DNA of 64,000 nt. It comes from Azorinus chamasolen. Lineage: Eukaryota > Mollusca > Bivalvia > Cardiida > Solecurtidae. The notes under the pieces are model-generated. The model worked only from the letters and a program-made list of their open reading frames with translations. It made no database searches and was not told where the DNA came from. Made by a program: the position numbers and the translations under genes. Below, one piece after another: positions 43,077-53,457 of this stretch (the stretch's first letter is position 1; every line of letters begins with the position of its first letter). Where the stretch lies: NCBI GenBank assembly GCA_963576725.1, contig OY755252.1:42239552-42303551 (forward strand), written 5' to 3'.

Positions 43077-43470
43077 AACCCTTAACCTGTTTGCTTTGAC
43101 AAAAATTGATCTGGGACCACTCTTGTTTGCTAATGCTTAAAAAAAATTTATTGCCATAAATAGAAGTTTTAGCTTTGAAAAAAACTGTAAAATCAAATCT
43201 ATATCTTGTCAAATGTAAAAAGAGCAGACCCTGATCAGACAGCTTCTATAGCAGCCGTCTGATCTAGTCTACTCTTATTTTTAATGTGTAAAACACATTA
43301 TTTCTCTGAAGAGAAGTTTTTGCTTTGACAAAAACTGTAGAATCCGATCTATATTGTGTCAAAAGAAACAGAGAAGACCCAGATCAGACAGCTTCCGTAG
43401 GAGTCGTCTGATCTGAGTCTACTCTGTTTGCTAATGCATAAAAACAGCTTTATATGAGGGAAAGGGTTAA
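43077..43470. repeat. Tandem partial TTAA-3 units
   Basis: Three consecutive long-arm/core units. The last is complete (core 43369-43432) and ends ATGAGGGAAAGGGTTAA. Confidence 0.75.
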
Positions 43471-43899
43471 ACGATTTTTAAAGATATTCTTATTGGTCAT
43501 TTCACACAAAAACTGGCATTATGTACTGCCTAGCACTCTATTTGCCTATATACCTGGGTCAAGGTATAATTGCATAGCTTTATTGAAGTCATTTGAATTT
43601 CTCAAAGACCAGTTTTAGGCATTTTGAGCTAAGGCAAAAATGGCACAAGTTGTAAACAGTTTAGGTCTTGGTCAACCAGTCACTTGGTATTAGTTCTGAA
43701 TTCAGTTCAAGTTTATTCAGCAGTTAAAGGGTGAAAGCAGTGCACTAAGCTTATTTCATCTGCTAGAAATGTTGTCCACTGAAAAATTAACATGTCAATA
43801 TACATGTATTACTGTAACTCAGGTGAGCGATATAGGGCCAATGGCCCTCTTGTTTTATAATGGCATATAAACATGGGATTTTTAGCACAGAGGGACGGA

Positions 43900-44220
43900 T
43901 AAGCTGCGTATTTGCGTAATTTACTCAAATATAAGTCACAGATATGCTAAACATTTAATTTCAGTACCTGATACTTAGACATAAGAAACCACCTTTACTC
44001 TATTCCATTTGTTACAAAGTAACATGGTGACTAATTCTCTCGTAAACAATTTATTACTATTTCCGGCACAGGCAGATAATGTGAAACAAATATTTGATTG
44101 CGTGAACAAATATTGTCATCATAATGCAATTACATGATCATATGAGCACCTTCAGGTATGAAAAACTGACAGGATCAAATTAACGGAGATGAATTTATTT
44201 GTGTGAAATATGTAAATTAG
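43900..44220. other. Unclassified sequence
   Basis: Nothing recognised. Confidence 0.35.
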
Positions 44221-44227
44221 AGAATCA

Positions 44228-44456
44228 TTAACCCATTCCCGCATATAGACGCCTTTTGACGCTTCTGTAAAAGACACTTTATGAAACCATTGTGATAAAT
44301 AGAGCATTTGCTCCACAGGAGCAAATGCTCTATTTATCACAATGGTTTCAAAACTACACAATTCTGAAAATTTCCTTTTCTTTAGTTAATGCTCCTTTTT
44401 GGTAGAATTAATCAAAGTGGTTGGATCTAAAAATAGCCTAAGTGGGAATGGGTTAA
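44228..44456. repeat. TTAA-4 MITE, complete
   Basis: TTAA both sides; CCCATTCCCGCATATAGACG to AGTGGGAATGGGTTAA. Hairpin 44283-44351, apex GCTCCACAGGAGC. Confidence 0.9.
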
Positions 44457-44504
44457 AGGATTGAGGATTGGAATAAATTGTGCACCATCTGTAGGCTTTA
44501 AGTA

Positions 44505-44717
44505 TACAGCACAACTCCTCTAAACAGGACATTCAATTTAGTATAAATATCGGCCTTATTGACAGGTGTAAGCTTAATGCAGGGTGTAAGCTTAATGCAG
44601 GGTGAAAGTCATACAGAAACTTTCTGCATGACTTTCACCCTGTATTAAACTTCCACCTGCCTAAAAGTGACTAAATTGATCTCTACTAGAATTCCGGTTT
44701 AGAGGGGGTTTACTGTA
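44505..44717. repeat. TA-2 MITE
   Basis: TACAGCACAACTCCTCTAAA to GAGGGGGTTTACTGTA. The unit TGTAAGCTTAATGCAGGG is duplicated in the left arm and the apex is reduced (CAGAAACTTTCTG). Confidence 0.82.
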
Positions 44718-44724
44718 TGTCATT

Positions 44725-44932
44725 AAATATATTATCTAAGCAAATATTTATTATCAAATTGTAAGAATAGAAAGTTTTGGCCATGGCAGAAACTGTAGAA
44801 TCATATGTATATATATATTATTTCAAAAGTAAACAGAGCAGACCCTGCTCAGACAGGTCCTACAGGAGCTGGTCTGATCTGTTTCTACTCTGTTTGCAAA
44901 GGCTTAAAAGGTGTATGGAGTAATGAATTAAA
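44725..44932. repeat. TTAA-2 MITE, left-truncated
   Basis: Long arm from AAGCAAATATTTATTATC; core 44830-44898; ends GGTGTATGGAGTAATGAATTAA. Confidence 0.68.
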
Positions 44933-44939
44933 CATCTTT

Positions 44940-45660
44940 AATTGATATGAGACGCTGCATAGTGTTTGGGCTTTCATCTTGATCTGATTTGTCTGAAAAA
45001 AATTAAGACCAATTCAAAGTCTGCAACATATGAAGCTGAAGATTACACAAAATTAGAAACATATTGTGGCATGAAAGAAGTTGTTTTTTTCTCTCTCAGA
45101 TGGAGTTTCAATCTAATCAATTAGTAAGAATAGAGTTGTATCCAGTTTAAGCTGGGATTTTCAATTTGTCCCATGTCACTGATATGTTTCATTGTACAGT
45201 AGATCTTGTCCTAAGCAGCTGCCTGAAATACCAGCTAATTAACACAATTTAGTGGTCGTTATAGAGAGGTTTTACTATAAGTGACAAGGTGTCTATATGA
45301 GGGAAAGGGTTAACACCACAGAAATGTCTTTGAGTGGTCACAGTATATAAGTAAGTTTACATCAATCCATCACCTTTCAATTACAGAAGAAACTGAAATT
45401 GTTGTTCGTCTCTTACAGCAGCCTATGGACTCGTTCTCTGGTTGCATAGACTTGGGAATTGAAAAAAACACCTCATATTGATGGAGTGAATACCAGTCTG
45501 TTGATTTTCCTTATACAACAGACAGTCTTACATTATTTCATAATAAAATGCCACTGGCAAACATTTATTTCTTCAACAGTTAATAGACAATATGTTACTT
45601 TGCGTTACGACTGACCTGGTTATCAAGGAAGTTTTTTGTTTTTGGCCTTTAGAAGACAAA
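44940..45660. other. Mostly unclassified, with a TA-1 half (45196-45279)
   Basis: 45196-45279 has CAGTAGATC, then AGCAGCTGCCTG and GAGGTTTTACTATA, a TA-1 with the hairpin lost. It abuts a TTAA-1 end (GAGGGAAAGGGTTAA, 45298-45312). The remainder shows nothing recognisable. Confidence 0.5.
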
Positions 45661-45661
45661 C

Positions 45662-45868
45662 ATTAATGCTTTGCAGGCAAGAGGTAAAACTGTGATATAC
45701 CTATGCAAACAGTCTGGATCCAGATGAAATGCTCTATAATGCAGCATCTGATCAGGATCAAAACTGTTTGACACCCTTAACTATACTTTTGCAAAGAAAT
45801 GAGAGATATTTTTAGAATTGAAGCTTTGATAATTGCTGCCAAGGAAAAATTACTTTGCGTGCAGAGTT
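45662..45868. repeat. TTAA-7 MITE, degenerate
   Basis: GCTTTGCAGGCAAGAGG start; GGATCCAGATGAAATGC opposite GCATCTGATCAGGATC keeps the CAGAT/CTGAT asymmetry. Confidence 0.75.
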
Positions 45869-45952
45869 ATTGGCAGCTTTTGTCTTGAAGAAAAAACCAT
45901 TAATGTACAGCCAGTTTAATTATACCCTAATAACTCTATGTTTTTGACAAAC

Positions 45953-46936
45953 TTGACCCTTTCCTCCATGAATAAGCCTTTCTTTGCCATTGCAAATAGA
46001 GTAGACCCAGATCAGATGGTTCATATAGGAGCCGTCTGATCAGGGTCTGCTCTGTTTGCTCATGAAATAATATAGATATGATTCTATAGTTATTGTCATT
46101 GCTGAAATCCCCTTTGTTCATGTTTCATTAGAAGCATAAATTAATAAATATTCACGATGTCATAACTTCTTTCATGAATATTCATGGAGTAAATAGTTGA
46201 ACAAATTGTTCAGATCCAGATCAAACTGCTCCATCAGGGTCTACACTATTTTCCACAATGTCAGTTGAATCTAAAGTTATCGAAATAGTGCCAAATTGAC
46301 ATAATTCTTTACCTGATGTAAATGCCTTTTCTTACACAGTAGACCCTTTCAGATGGCTCCTGTAGAATCCATCTGATCAGGATCTGCACTGTTTGCTTAT
46401 GGAATTATATAGATCTGATTGTAACAATTTCTGCCATGGCCAAATATCCTGTTATAGCTAATAAATATTCATGATGCTATGATTTCTTACATAAATATTC
46501 ATGAGGAAAAGGGTTAATCTTTTACTCCATCAATACGCCTTTCTACGCCTTTGCAAACAGAATAGACCCAGATCAGACAGCTCCGGCACAAACCAATTGA
46601 TCATGGTCTGCTCCCTGTGTTCATATACTGTACCATTTTAAAAATGAACCTAATTAATATTCATGACGTCATTATTGCTTACATGAATGTTAATGGAGTT
46701 AAAGGGTTTATTTGCAAACAGAGCAGACCCTGATTAGATGGTTCCTGTAGGAGGTCTGGTCTGCTCCTGTAGGAGCCATCTGATCATGGTCTGCTCTGTT
46801 TGCTTAAGTATGATATAGATATGATTCTACAGTTTCTGTCTGAGCTGAAATGCCTTGTGTTTATCTGCCATCTAATTCATAATTATTGATGGTTTTGTTA
46901 TTTCTTAAATGAATATTCATGGAGTAAAGGGTTAAT
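45953..46936. repeat. Run of four TTAA-2 MITEs
   Basis: Copies at ~45953-46200, 46303-46516, 46513-46710 and 46711-46936, mostly short arm first. They have full, partial or duplicated hairpin tips; the last has two apex copies (CTCCTGTAGGAG at 46743 and 46765). Ends ATATTCATGGAGTAAAGGG recur. Confidence 0.78.
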
Positions 46937-46939
46937 TGA

Positions 46940-47230
46940 CAAGATGACCAGCACTAATTGTCCCCAGGCAGTAGTTATAGAATTTGTAACTTCCTTGTAA
47001 TAGGTAGTCTGTTGTTGTTGAGGTAAAAACATTGTGTAAATGCTTGGAACAGACAGGCAAATTATAGCCGTAGAATCCATCTTAATGGCGTGAAAACAAG
47101 TCTGTTTACTTTCCTTATACAGCAGACATTGTATATGTTTGTACACAAATATCCCTAAGTATTCGGATACACCCAGTAAACTTTCCCCTCTCCAGCAATG
47201 TTTTCATTTGAATAAGTCAGTTTTGGCCAT
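46940..47230. other. Unclassified sequence
   Basis: Nothing recognised. Confidence 0.3.
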
Positions 47231-47239
47231 TGTTGCAGT

Positions 47240-47365
47240 TTTTTAATTAATCTAAAACAGTTGCAAATAGTGAAGATCCTGATCAAATGGCTCCTCAGGA
47301 GCTGTTTGATCTGGATCTGCACAATTTGCCTAAGATTGTCTTTTCAAATACTTAGGTTAATTATT
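47240..47365. repeat. HP-9 hairpin element
   Basis: TGCAAATAGTGAAGATCCTG arm with partner GATCTGGATCTGCACAATTT; apex GGCTCCTCAGGAGC. Confidence 0.6.
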
Positions 47366-47584
47366 GTGATATAAAATTGGAGAGATGGCATTTCTTGGGT
47401 TTCATTCTTTTTCAACATAACATTGTTATCTGCTGGATTTGACTGGCTATTTTTCTGAATTGAAAGATATAAAAAGCTGAGATTTTAGAATTGCTTTATA
47501 AATAACATTATATGCCTCAGCAACAGATCCTATTTGAGCGTTCATTGTCCAATGTACATATCCAGCTGTTTTCAATTCAATTTT

Positions 47585-47848
47585 CTTAACCCATTCCCCC
47601 ATAGATTATTTTTAGACCCTACCACTTTGAATAAATCTATGGAAAAGGAGCATTAAATACTAGCAAAAATGTAAATTTTAAAAAAATGTGTAAATTTGAA
47701 ACTATTGTGATAAATAGAGCAAATGCTCCATTCATCTCAATGGTTTCAAAATAAGACTTATTACAGACGTGCCAAATGGCATGACTTTTACAGAGGTGTC
47801 AAAAGGCATGGCTTTTACAGAGGTATCAAAAGGCGTCAATATGAGGGT
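47585..47848. repeat. TTAA-4 MITE
   Basis: CCCATTCCCCCATAG start. Hairpin half lost (ATAGAGCAAATGCTCCATTC). Right arm has a duplicated GGCATG(A/G)CTTTTACAGAGGT unit. Right end fused to the next element. Confidence 0.75.
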
Positions 47849-48043
47849 AAGGGTGGGACATGAGTCACTAAAGTCCTTTGCAAACAGTGTAGACTCTGAT
47901 TAGACGGAGGCTCCTAGAGGATCTGCACTGTTGTCATGTTACACACTTTTCTTTAGAAAAAAAATCCCTAAATATTCACGTAAGCTTGACTTGTTTGAAT
48001 TTTGGAATAGTCCATTTTGAAAATTCAGTATTTTAAGGGTTAA
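47848..48043. repeat. TTAA-6 MITE, left end lost
   Basis: From GTGGGACATGAGTCACTAAA to AGTATTTTAAGGGTTAA; reduced core (GACTCTGATTAGACGG / GAGGATCTGCACTG). Confidence 0.75.
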
Positions 48044-48172
48044 ACAATCCAGGCAAACTGAGATAGGCAAAAACATTCCCCTGTTGAATATTGATGTAAG
48101 AAATAATGACTGCATGAATATTTATCAGCTTTGAATTTTTATAATGGTATTTGTATACTGGATGTTTTGGTA

Positions 48173-48422
48173 TTAACCCTTCGCTTGCTGTTCACGTCAA
48201 TATACCTACCTGTAAATAGTGAAGACCCAGATGAGACAGCTCCTGCAGGAGCTGTCTCATCAGGGTCTGCACTTTTTACAAGTTGATTGTGCAACCAGTG
48301 CACTCCACAGCAGTGATTGCACAGCGCAATACTTGTACACAGTGAGGATAAATGTAATTATACAACAGGGCATGGGTAAAGAAGGAGAAATGTATTTTAA
48401 AATTCAGCAAGCGAAGGGTTAA
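48173..48422. repeat. TTAA-5 MITE nested at TTAA
   Basis: TTAA both sides; CCCTTCGCTTGCTGTTCACG to AGCAAGCGAAGGGTTAA; core 48211-48280. Confidence 0.92.
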
Positions 48423-48525
48423 TAGAAACTGCATGTCATGTAGAGTCAAAATTATGTTATTATTTCATTAGCTAACAGAACAGACCCTGATGAGATTGCT
48501 CCTACAGGGTCGACTATGTTTGCTT

Positions 48526-48749
48526 ATCCCTTTCCCTCATATTGACGACTTTTGACGACTCTGTAAAAGTCACTTTGTGAAACATTGTGATAAATAGAGC
48601 ATTTGCTCCTATAGGAGCAAATGCTCTATTTATCACAATGGTTTCAAACTACACAATTCGAAACTTTTCCTTTTCTCTAATTAATGCTCCTTTTCGGTAG
48701 ATTATTTAAAAAAAAGTTGTATCTAAAATAGCGTATGAGGTAATGGGTT
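48526..48749. repeat. TTAA-4 MITE nested in the composite
   Basis: CCCTTTCCCTCATATTGACG to ATGAGGTAATGGGTTA. Hairpin 48580-48648, apex GCTCCTATAGGAGC. Confidence 0.85.
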
Positions 48750-49030
48750 ATGATGTACAGTATCGGCCTGAGCCAAAATGTCGTATTCATTTTCCGTTGT
48801 AAAACATAATCTAATTAATATTCATGATGTCATTAGTTCTTACATGAATATGCAACTGAGAAAGGTTAAGAGACAAAATGAAACAACAAACCAACCCATA
48901 TTTTAACTAGTCACTTAAAATACTGGCAAAATTAGTCAAAAAACAGGTTTTACTGATCTAGGTGGAAAGTTTGCATTTTTTTCAACATTCAGCCTTTTTG
49001 TCTGTCATCCTCAAATGTCAGTTGACTTTA

Positions 49031-49230
49031 GTTAACCCCAAGTGCATTTTTATCATTTGAAAACGGTGCAGACCCAGATCAGTCAGGGCTCCTAAATAAA
49101 CCCTCTGATCTGGGTCTGCACTGTTTGTCATTCAAAATCCTCTTGTAAATTTTACCCCTTCATTCAGTATGGTCTGTACCAATAAACAATGATGAACTTC
49201 TCCAAGTGTAATTAAGTCCGAAATACTTTT
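49031..49230. repeat. TTAA-6b MITE
   Basis: TTAACCCCAAGTGC start; GTGCAGACCCAGATCAG and TCTGGGTCTGCACTGTTTGT arms; AATAAACAATGATG block. Confidence 0.68.
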
Positions 49231-49455
49231 AACTTCTTCCCTCATATAAACGGCATTTCATGCCTTTCAAACAGGATACACCCAGATCAGGCATAACCTA
49301 TTGTCTGACAAGGATCAGCTCTATTTGCTTATGAAATTATAATAGATCTGGCTCTGTAGTTCTGTATCTTGGAATCTAAAATCATGTATACATGTACATG
49401 CATAATTATGTCATTATAAAAATTAAGCTAATAGATATTCATGATACATGTTTCA
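49229..49455. repeat. TTAA-3 MITE, degenerate
   Basis: CTTCCCTCATATAAACGGC start; core disrupted (GATCAGGCATAACC). Cut at its far end by the next element. Confidence 0.6.
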
Positions 49456-49456
49456 T

Positions 49457-49640
49457 TATTATGCTGACGATAGTCAGAGGGCATTATGTTTTGCACCCAT
49501 CCGTCCGTCTGTCCATCCATCCATCCATCTGTCCGTCACACTTTCTTTTTTTGGCTGTTATTTCTTAACTAATCATTAAAGAGCTTTCAAATTGCAGGTG
49601 TGTCTTCCTCTCATTGAGGACCATTGATGTAACTAAGGTT
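49457..49640 (+). mobile_element. Helentron/pearl-like 5' end fragment
   Basis: ATTATGCTGACGATAGTCAG head with GAGGGCATTATG, (GTCCATCC)n microsatellite, then TTCTTAACTAATCATTAAAG, homologous to 24455-24645. Confidence 0.5.
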
Positions 49641-49751
49641 TATCACTCTGCATGCACTACTTTTTAGTTATTCCCCTTTGTTCTGATTTGCGCACTCTAG
49701 CATATTAACAGTTTTTGTGTCAGCTGTGTCCTACAGACACAATTTTCTAGT

Positions 49752-49890
49752 CTGCTTTGTTTGCTAATGGAATTTGAAAGATCTGTTTCTTTAGTTTTTA
49801 AAATAGCTACAATTGTTCCACCTCCCATATTTCATTATAACTATTTTGTCCATGAGTATTCAGTAGGTTATGAAATTTGGAATAAACAGA
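49752..49890. repeat. TTAA-1 MITE, right half
   Basis: From CTGCTTTGTTTGCTAATGG to TATGAAATTTGGAATAAACA. Confidence 0.6.
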
Positions 49891-49894
49891 TTTG

Positions 49895-50290
49895 CAGACA
49901 CATCAACGGGCATCTCCATCAGATGAAAGACTAATGGTGAAGAAGCACATTTAGCAATTTTAGTTGTTTCAATTTTTAAAATTAAGTTTTCTTCATTTCA
50001 TAATTATATTGTCAAATAATTTGGGGTCAGAAGAGAGACCTGATGTTACTGGACATCTCATTTAGATCCTGTTTGCGAAGGTCATCATTAATTCATGGTT
50101 ATGATGCACTAGTCTTTGACCATTAGGCTTTGACCGAAATCAATAACAGCTTGACGGCCTACAAACTTGTAAGTAATATGTCTTATAATTAATCAAGTGG
50201 TTATGGGTTTCTATGTGATGGAATATATCTGCATATATATCAGTCCATTATAGGTCAGTATAATTGGTATGCAAAACAAATCGGCTACAC
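49895..50290. other. Unclassified sequence
   Basis: Nothing recognised. Confidence 0.3.
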
Positions 50291-50296
50291 TCGAAA

Positions 50297-50509
50297 CCCT
50301 TTCCCTTGCATAAACACCTTTTCACGCATTTGCAAACAGAGTAGACTCAGATCAGACGGCTCCTATAGGAGCCGTCTGATCAGAGTCTGCTCTGTTTGCT
50401 TACGAAATGATATAGATCTGATTCTAGTTTTTGTCAAAGCAAAAAATTCCCTTGAAACTTTTACAGTATAAAAATGCAACTAATAACTATTGAACAGGGA
50501 AAGGGTTAA
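50297..50509. repeat. TTAA-3 MITE
   Basis: CCCTTTCCCTTGCATAAACA to ATTGAACAGGGAAAGGGTTAA. Core 50331-50400 with apex GCTCCTATAGGAGC; GACTCAGATC opposite GATCAGAGTC keeps the A.A mismatch with a compensated neighbouring pair. Confidence 0.85.
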
Positions 50510-50551
50510 CAGAAAAGCTACCCTGGTCTCAGCGATATATAAAATTTTGCA

Positions 50552-50715
50552 TGTTCAAACTCTAAAATCGTTATTTCTCTATCAAACCCTATGTTTTGAC
50601 CACTCTTTAGAATCTTCTGTTTGAGACGATTCTGAAGAGTTGTCGCCACAATGGGTTTGGTAGAGAGAAAAATGAGCTTTTCTTGAAAATGTTTTAATTT
50701 ATACATTTTATCTAG
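50552..50715. repeat. HP-8 palindromic element
   Basis: TTCTCTATCAAACCC arm to GGGTTTGGTAGAGAG; inner stem CTTTAGAATC / GATTCTGAAGAG. Confidence 0.7.
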
Positions 50716-50719
50716 GCCT

Positions 50720-51280
50720 CTGGTGACCATGTTTAAACGGGCTTGCAACAAGTGAAACATCTGCTTAGACTCACAGTTTGTTTGTTTTTTCGCAGAAACT
50801 GTCATTGTTATCGGTGGTTGTTTTCCCCCCAGAAACTGTCATTGTTATCGTTAGCTCTATCAAATAATGTGTCGATGACACAGTGCCTGGCTGAGGATAT
50901 TTCTGCACTGAATCCTTGATATGTAGACTTGTCCCTATGTTGCAGTTGTAACAGGCACTTGACGACATTACCAGAGGTTTTTTATTGAGATAGTACTGTT
51001 TTATCTTGCTTGACTCTTTCTTTGAAGTCATGATAAACAGTACTAGAGGAACTAGGTGTCAGAATCAGGACTATTTGATACCCATGCAAGTGGTATTATT
51101 GTGCTGAATGAGAATCTGGCTTGTAATTCCCAAAATGCCGCTGGCAAAAGACAAAAAGAAATTGCTTAATTGGCCATTTTCTCAGTTTGCTATAAGATTA
51201 TATATTGAATATTTTATTAAAGTTTATATTTTCAAAGCGGAATATTAGTTATTAGTTATTTCTAAATTACTCCATATATA
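50720..51280. other. Unclassified sequence
   Basis: A direct repeat of CAGAAACTGTCATTGTTATC (50794-50813 and 50830-50849) is the only feature noted; ORFs here lack recognisable domains. Confidence 0.35.
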
Positions 51281-51286
51281 ATTTAA

Positions 51287-51860
51287 TGCCTTTGCAAATA
51301 GTAGATCTGTAGGAGCCAACTGATCAGGGTCTGCTCTGTTTGCTGATGTAGTTCCATAGATCTGATTCTTCAGTTTGTACCAAGACCAGAACTTATCGAT
51401 AGAGACTCAATATGGATGCCTTTTGGCACCTTTACAAACAAAGTAGGCCTCCGTGGCCGAGTGGTTATGGTCTTCGACTGACAATTGCTTAGCCCCTCAC
51501 CGCTGTGGGTTCGAATCCTGGTCTGGGCATTTGGATTTTTCATGTGAGGAAGCCTTCCAGCTGGCTTGCGGTAGGTCGGTGGTTCTATCTGGATGCTCTT
51601 CTGTGCACGAAACAGTGCAATTTGTTCCGTGGGCAGAAGAACCTCTGGGGTCTTCCTCCACCTGTAATTAGCTGGACGTCGTGATATGACTGAAATAATG
51701 TTAAAACGACGTAGAACCTGATACAAACAAACAAAACAAAAACAAACAGAGTAGACCCAGACTGCCGTGTTTGCTTATGATGTACCAATTAAAGGTATTT
51801 TTTCTACAGGTACAACTTCCATTGTCATTATAAAGTTTCAACTAATTGATACATAATAGG
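51287..51860. repeat. TTAA-2/3 fragments hosting a SINE
   Basis: 51287-51395 half element with a reduced core. 51405-51446 and 51755-51860 are the two sides of a second copy split by a SINE. Confidence 0.55.
51447..51741 (+). mobile_element. tRNA-Ser-like SINE with target-site duplication
   Basis: Head has box A (GTGGCCGAGTGGTTATGG) and box B (GGGTTCGAATCC) with a long variable region as in tRNA-Ser. The body ends CGTGATATGACTGAAATAAT followed by ACGACG, resembling the Meta-domain of molluscan SINEs (inference). Tail (CAAA)n. Flanks ACAAACAAAGTAG (51434-51446) and ACAAACAGAGTAG (51742-51754) are a 13-base duplication with one change. Confidence 0.9.
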
Positions 51861-51869
51861 TCTGACTCT

Positions 51870-52260
51870 ACAGTTTTTACCAATACCAAAATATCCTCTG
51901 TGTACGGAAGGTCGTGGGTTCGATCCCCGGCCGCGACAGACCAAAAGTCGTTAAAAGTTGGTACTAGTAGCTCCCTTGTCTGCGCTCGACATTAAAAGGT
52001 GTAGTTCTAGGACTGGTCGGCCCGGTGTCAGGATAATGTGACTGGGTGGGATGCCCTTGCCATGTGCCCGCGGCAGGGGTATTTCAGTGAGGCAGCACTA
52101 TAACTTGTCTCATGCGGGTGCCGTCTGCATATAACTGAAATACTGTTGGTCGGACGTTAAACCCAACTCACTCACACTCACTCTGTGTACATTATGCCTT
52201 TTTAAAAATCAGCTAATGAATATTCATAATGTTATTATTTCTTACATGAATATTCAACAA
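51870..52260. repeat. TTAA-3 fragment hosting a second SINE
   Basis: GGTCTGACTCTACAGTTTTT before and ATTATGCCTTTTTAAAAATC after the SINE belong to the same long arm; it ends at ACATGAATATTCAAC. Confidence 0.6.
51906..52180 (+). mobile_element. 5'-truncated SINE with perfect 10-bp target duplication
   Basis: Starts inside the tRNA part (GTGGGTTCGATCCCCGG, box B). Body ends ATATAACTGAAATACTGTTG then CGGACGTTAAACCC and (ACTC)n. CTCTGTGTAC flanks both sides. Confidence 0.9.
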
Positions 52261-52379
52261 GAAAAAGAAATTCTTAAAATGTATATTCTCAGTGATATGT
52301 ATATAATATAAATTGTATTAGTCTGATCTTCATTTTGAGTGGTGTTTCTACAAGAATTATTTTGCGACATTAGAAAAAT

Positions 52380-52735
52380 AATCTTTGAAGCAAACTGTGC
52401 AAATCTTGATCAGTCAGGGCTCCTTGAGACCTCAGTCCTTTATCTGAATCTACAGTGTTTGCCTATGCCCTTTTCCAGGGACACTTAAAGCATGAATGGG
52501 TTGCATTCTTTGAAAGCTATTACAGTATATTGTTGTCAAACATCCCTTTCTTTCAGTGCTAAATGTTGCAATCTACACAGAGAAGCCATAGCAAAGCCAA
52601 GTTTTGACCATTTTCATCATTGTTTAACAAAAGAGATTTAAGTTATGAAATGCTTAAACTTGTTTATTGACAAATAATGCAGACCCTGTTTTGAGGGCTC
52701 CTTTAGGATCTAGTTCTACACTGTATATAAATGTC
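52380..52735. repeat. Degenerate TTAA-6b/HP-9 relics
   Basis: 52380-52480 (AACTGTGCAAATCTTGATCA ... GAATCTACAGTGTTTGCC) and 52670-52735 (AATGCAGACCCTG ... GTTCTACACTG). Confidence 0.4.
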
Positions 52736-52751
52736 AGTACAATCATTTTTA

Positions 52752-53162
52752 ACTCTTTACTCCATAAATACGCTTTTCTATGCCTCTACAAAGGAGCCGT
52801 CTGATCAGGGTCTGCTCTGTTTGTTTATGGTATAATCTAGATATGATTCTCCAGTTTCTGTCTCAGCCAAAATGTCATGTGTTCATAATTATGCCATTAT
52901 AAAAACTTAAATGTAATTACTGTTAATGTCATCAGAGCATCAGGTGCATACTTAAATACTAAAATCATCATTTGTCCACCAAACCCTATGTTGTAACCAC
53001 TCTTTAGAATCGTCTTTTCGAGATGATTCTAAAAAGTGGTCACAACATCAGGTTTGGTGGAGAAATAAACAAGTTATTCTTGAAAATGTTTTGATTTACG
53101 CATCTTATCTGGAACTCTGTGTCATTATTTCTTACATTAATATTCATGGAGTATAGGGTTAA
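52752..53162. repeat. TTAA-2 MITE interrupted by HP-8
   Basis: CTCTTTACTCCATAAATACG start with left hairpin arm missing; right end TATTCATGGAGTATAGGGTTAA resumes at 53118. Confidence 0.7.
52935..53117. repeat. HP-8 element with CAGAG/CTCTG ends
   Basis: Begins CAGAGCATCAGG and ends ATCTGGAACTCTG, inserted in TTAA-2. TGTCAT lies on both sides, a possible 6-base duplication. Hairpin CCACCAAACCCTATGTTG / TCAGGTTTGGTGG. Confidence 0.7.
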
Positions 53163-53164
53163 TC

Positions 53165-53380
53165 AAATGCCAGTACACTCATTTTCATAAGAATAGTTCA
53201 GTTAGAGAAGAACAAGTGTGCAGGAATATAGGGGTATGCTTCACTTTGAACATGGTAAATACTTTTCCTGGAATATGTATTAGAGAGTCTGACTGTTTGG
53301 ACATTTGGAAGACAATATAGTGTGAAAATAGCATGCAGGTGCTACTAGAAGCTGTGCAATTGCATTTCTGAATACATTTT
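53165..53380. other. Unclassified sequence
   Basis: Nothing recognised; a TTAA-2 short-arm fragment follows at 53388-53457. Confidence 0.3.
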
Positions 53381-53457
53381 CAGAAGCCATCTGATCTGGG
53401 TCTACTCTGTTTGCAAAGGCGTAGAAAGGTGTATATAAATATTATGGAGTAAATGGT

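Larger units (their letters stand above)
41388..43852 (+). mobile_element. Helentron/pearl-like element with later MITE insertions
   Basis: 5' AGCTCACCTGAGC with a terminal hairpin to GGTGAGCTATTGTGACC; GTCCGTCT microsatellite at 41429-41518; three ~170-bp core repeats to ~41990 (ATGACCCCCGGGC ... AAATGGCCC). 3' inverse CTCAGGTGAGCGA, hairpin AGGGCC-AAT-GGCCCT, terminus CTTGT. MITEs at 42110-42290, 42377-42577 and 43077-43470 lie inside. C-run at 42850-42863. Confidence 0.8.
41335..43900. repeat. TTAA-2 MITE interrupted by a 2.5-kb Helentron-like element
   Basis: Left 41335-41387 ends GAATATTAATTAGCTGTTTTT. Right from 43853 reads TTTATAATGGCATATAAACA. Intact copies have AGCTGAATTTTTATAATGGC. 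Confidence 0.75.
48068..48869. repeat. Composite TTAA-2/3 element carrying two nested MITEs
   Basis: Left arm 48068-48172, middle with core 48423-48525, right arm 48750-48869. The right arm repeats the long arm in reverse, so the host element has long arms on both sides. Confidence 0.6.

Noticed and set aside
50518..51031. Two adjacent minus-strand ORFs of 95 and 86 aa, considered as further exons
   Set aside because: The first overlaps an HP-8 palindrome, the composition is not protein-like, and the splice signals are not convincing.
51447..51530. Possible functional tRNA-Ser gene
   Set aside because: Boxes A and B are present but the acceptor stem does not pair, and the sequence continues into a SINE body with tail and target duplication.
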